Shown one piece after another: positions 63,071-64,000 of a DNA stretch of 64,000 nt. This stretch comes from Thermogemmatispora carboxidivorans (GTDB taxonomy: Bacteria > Chloroflexota > Ktedonobacteria > Ktedonobacterales > Ktedonobacteraceae). The stretch spans positions 1,488,001 to 1,552,000 of the forward strand of contig NZ_JNIM01000001.1 of the NCBI RefSeq assembly GCF_000702505.1. Reading direction: 5' to 3'. The position numbers and the translations under genes are program-made. Each line of letters opens with the position of its first letter. Positions within the stretch are counted from its first letter, which is position 1. The notes below the pieces were generated by a model. That model was not told the origin of the DNA. It ran no database searches and saw only the letters and a program-made list of their open reading frames with translations.

Positions 63071-64000
63071 ATGACATCAGGTATGCTCACTACGCAGGGG
63101 TCGCAGATTGTTAACGCTGAGGGCCAGCCCGTGATCTTACGCGGCGTCGGCCTGGGTGGCTGGATGAACATGGAAAACTTCATTACTGGCTATCCGGCCA
63201 ATGAGGAGGCGCAGCGTGAAGCCTTGTGCCAGGTGCTTGGCCCCGAGCGGTATCGCTTCTTCTTCGACCGCTTCCTGGACTACTTCTTTGGTCCTGAAGA
63301 TGCGCGCTTTCTTGCCTCGCTCGGGCTCAATCTGGTGCGCATTCCGATCAACTATCGGCACTTTGAGTCAGATATGGAACCTTTTGTCGTCAAAGAAGAG
63401 GGCTTCCAGCATCTGGATCGCGTGGTCAATCTCTGTGCGGAGCAGGGGATTTATACCATTCTCGATCTGCACGCTTTGCCGGGCTACCAAAACCAGGATT
63501 GGCATAGCGATAATCCGACGCACAAGGCGCTCTTCTGGAAGCATCGCCATTTCCAGGATCGGGCGGTGCATCTCTGGCAGGAGCTTGCCAGCCATTATCG
63601 GGGCCATCCCTGGGTGGCGGGCTATAATCCAATGAACGAGCCTGGCGATCCCACGGGCGAGCTGATTGAGCCGTTCTATCGCCGCCTCTACGAGGCCATT
63701 CGCGCGGTCGACCCTCAGCATATCATCTTTTTCGATGGGAACCGCTATTCACAAGATTTTCACATGTTCCAGGAGATCTGGCCCAATACGGTTTTTACAG
63801 CCCACGACTATGCTGAGCCTGGTTTCATCCACGGCGGTCCCTACCCGGGCTATACCGATGGCCAGTACTTTGATGCCAGTGTTATTGAAGAGGTCTTTCT
63901 GAAGCGCACGGCCTTCATGCGTGAGAAGGGCAGCCCGATTTGGATCGGTGAGTTTGGTCCAGTCTACCGCGGCGAGCCGGAGAGCGATGCCATGCGCTAT
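63071..64000 (+). CDS. Glycoside hydrolase family 5, partial (runs off the window)
   Basis: The first 310 codons of a GH5-type glycosidase; the frame is open to the last base. It shows GVGLGGWMNMENF (residues 26-38), NLVRIPINYRHFE (the catalytic-barrel strand), LDLHALPGYQNQDWHSD, the acid/base E190 in YNPMNEPGD and the nucleophile E294 in PIWIGEFGPVY. This is close to the exo-beta-1,3-glucanase and cellulase-like branch. No signal peptide is seen, so it probably acts in the cytosol on imported oligosaccharide. ATG 63071 has AAAGG five bases upstream; ATG 63050 is an alternative start. Confidence 0.9.
   Translation, partial: MTSGMLTTQGSQIVNAEGQPVILRGVGLGGWMNMENFITGYPANEEAQREALCQVLGPERYRFFFDRFLDYFFGPEDARFLASLGLNLVRIPINYRHFESDMEPFVVKEEGFQHLDRVVNLCAEQGIYTILDLHALPGYQNQDWHSDNPTHKALFWKHRHFQDRAVHLWQELASHYRGHPWVAGYNPMNEPGDPTGELIEPFYRRLYEAIRAVDPQHIIFFDGNRYSQDFHMFQEIWPNTVFTAHDYAEPGFIHGGPYPGYTDGQYFDASVIEEVFLKRTAFMREKGSPIWIGEFGPVYRGEPESDAMRY

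Overview
The window is high-GC DNA from a spore-forming-type, filament-forming Chloroflexi lineage. The best guess is class Ktedonobacteria, Thermogemmatispora-like. This is inferred from gene content rather than a marker gene: several ECF sigma/anti-sigma pairs with large extracytoplasmic sensors, Hanks-type kinases carrying unusual C-terminal domains, a thermophile-type M29 aminopeptidase, a 7Fe ferredoxin and a Tat-exported sugar-binding lipoprotein. I see 50 protein genes (the last cut by the window end), one SAM-I riboswitch, no tRNA or rRNA gene, no CRISPR array and no insertion sequence.

Layout. 0.2-2.4 kb: ECF sigma factor and putative membrane regulator. 2.7-6.4 kb: a stand-alone phage-terminase-like ATPase/nuclease followed by a HEAT-repeat protein, with no other phage genes. 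6.5-9 kb: nitrilase-family hydrolase and DUF1015 protein. 9.2-12 kb: an orphan promoter with a 24-bp palindrome, then a pseudokinase fused through a Tat-like anchor to a Rieske domain. 12.2-28.3 kb: mixed housekeeping genes (M29 peptidase, active Ser/Thr kinase, GCS2 ligase, Eis-like acetyltransferase, methyltransferase, ferredoxin, two zinc-ribbon proteins, BI-1 protein, thioredoxin, GntR regulator, TPR protein). 28.5-36.1 kb, mostly minus strand: a fused degenerate MNT-HepT protein, moaE/moaD, pepA, a two-component pair, a winged-helix-like protein and an ECF sigma factor. 36.4-42.7 kb: the methionine/SAM block mtnA, HD protein, PfkB kinase, ahcY, SAM riboswitch, metK. 43-50.3 kb: acyl-CoA dehydrogenase, sigma/anti-sigma pair, holB, crotonase, methyltransferase-like protein. 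50.5-57.3 kb: argJ-argD with a structured RNA unit upstream, CYTH protein, ftsH, thioesterase. 57.6-64 kb: a LacI-controlled sugar ABC uptake locus ending in a GH5 glycosidase.

How it works together. The mtnA-to-metK block recycles methylthioadenosine-derived sugar phosphate and S-adenosylhomocysteine and resynthesises SAM under riboswitch control. The 57.6-64 kb locus looks like import and hydrolysis of a beta-glucan-type oligosaccharide; it has no ATPase gene, so a shared ATPase elsewhere is likely. The most unusual items are the pseudokinase-Rieske fusion, the single-chain MNT-HepT with its structured leader, the orphan terminase/HEAT pair, a MoaD with residues beyond its Gly-Gly, and two promoter-to-terminator units (19.6-20.0 kb and 53.3-53.5 kb, both minus strand) that look like undescribed structured RNAs or attenuating leaders.
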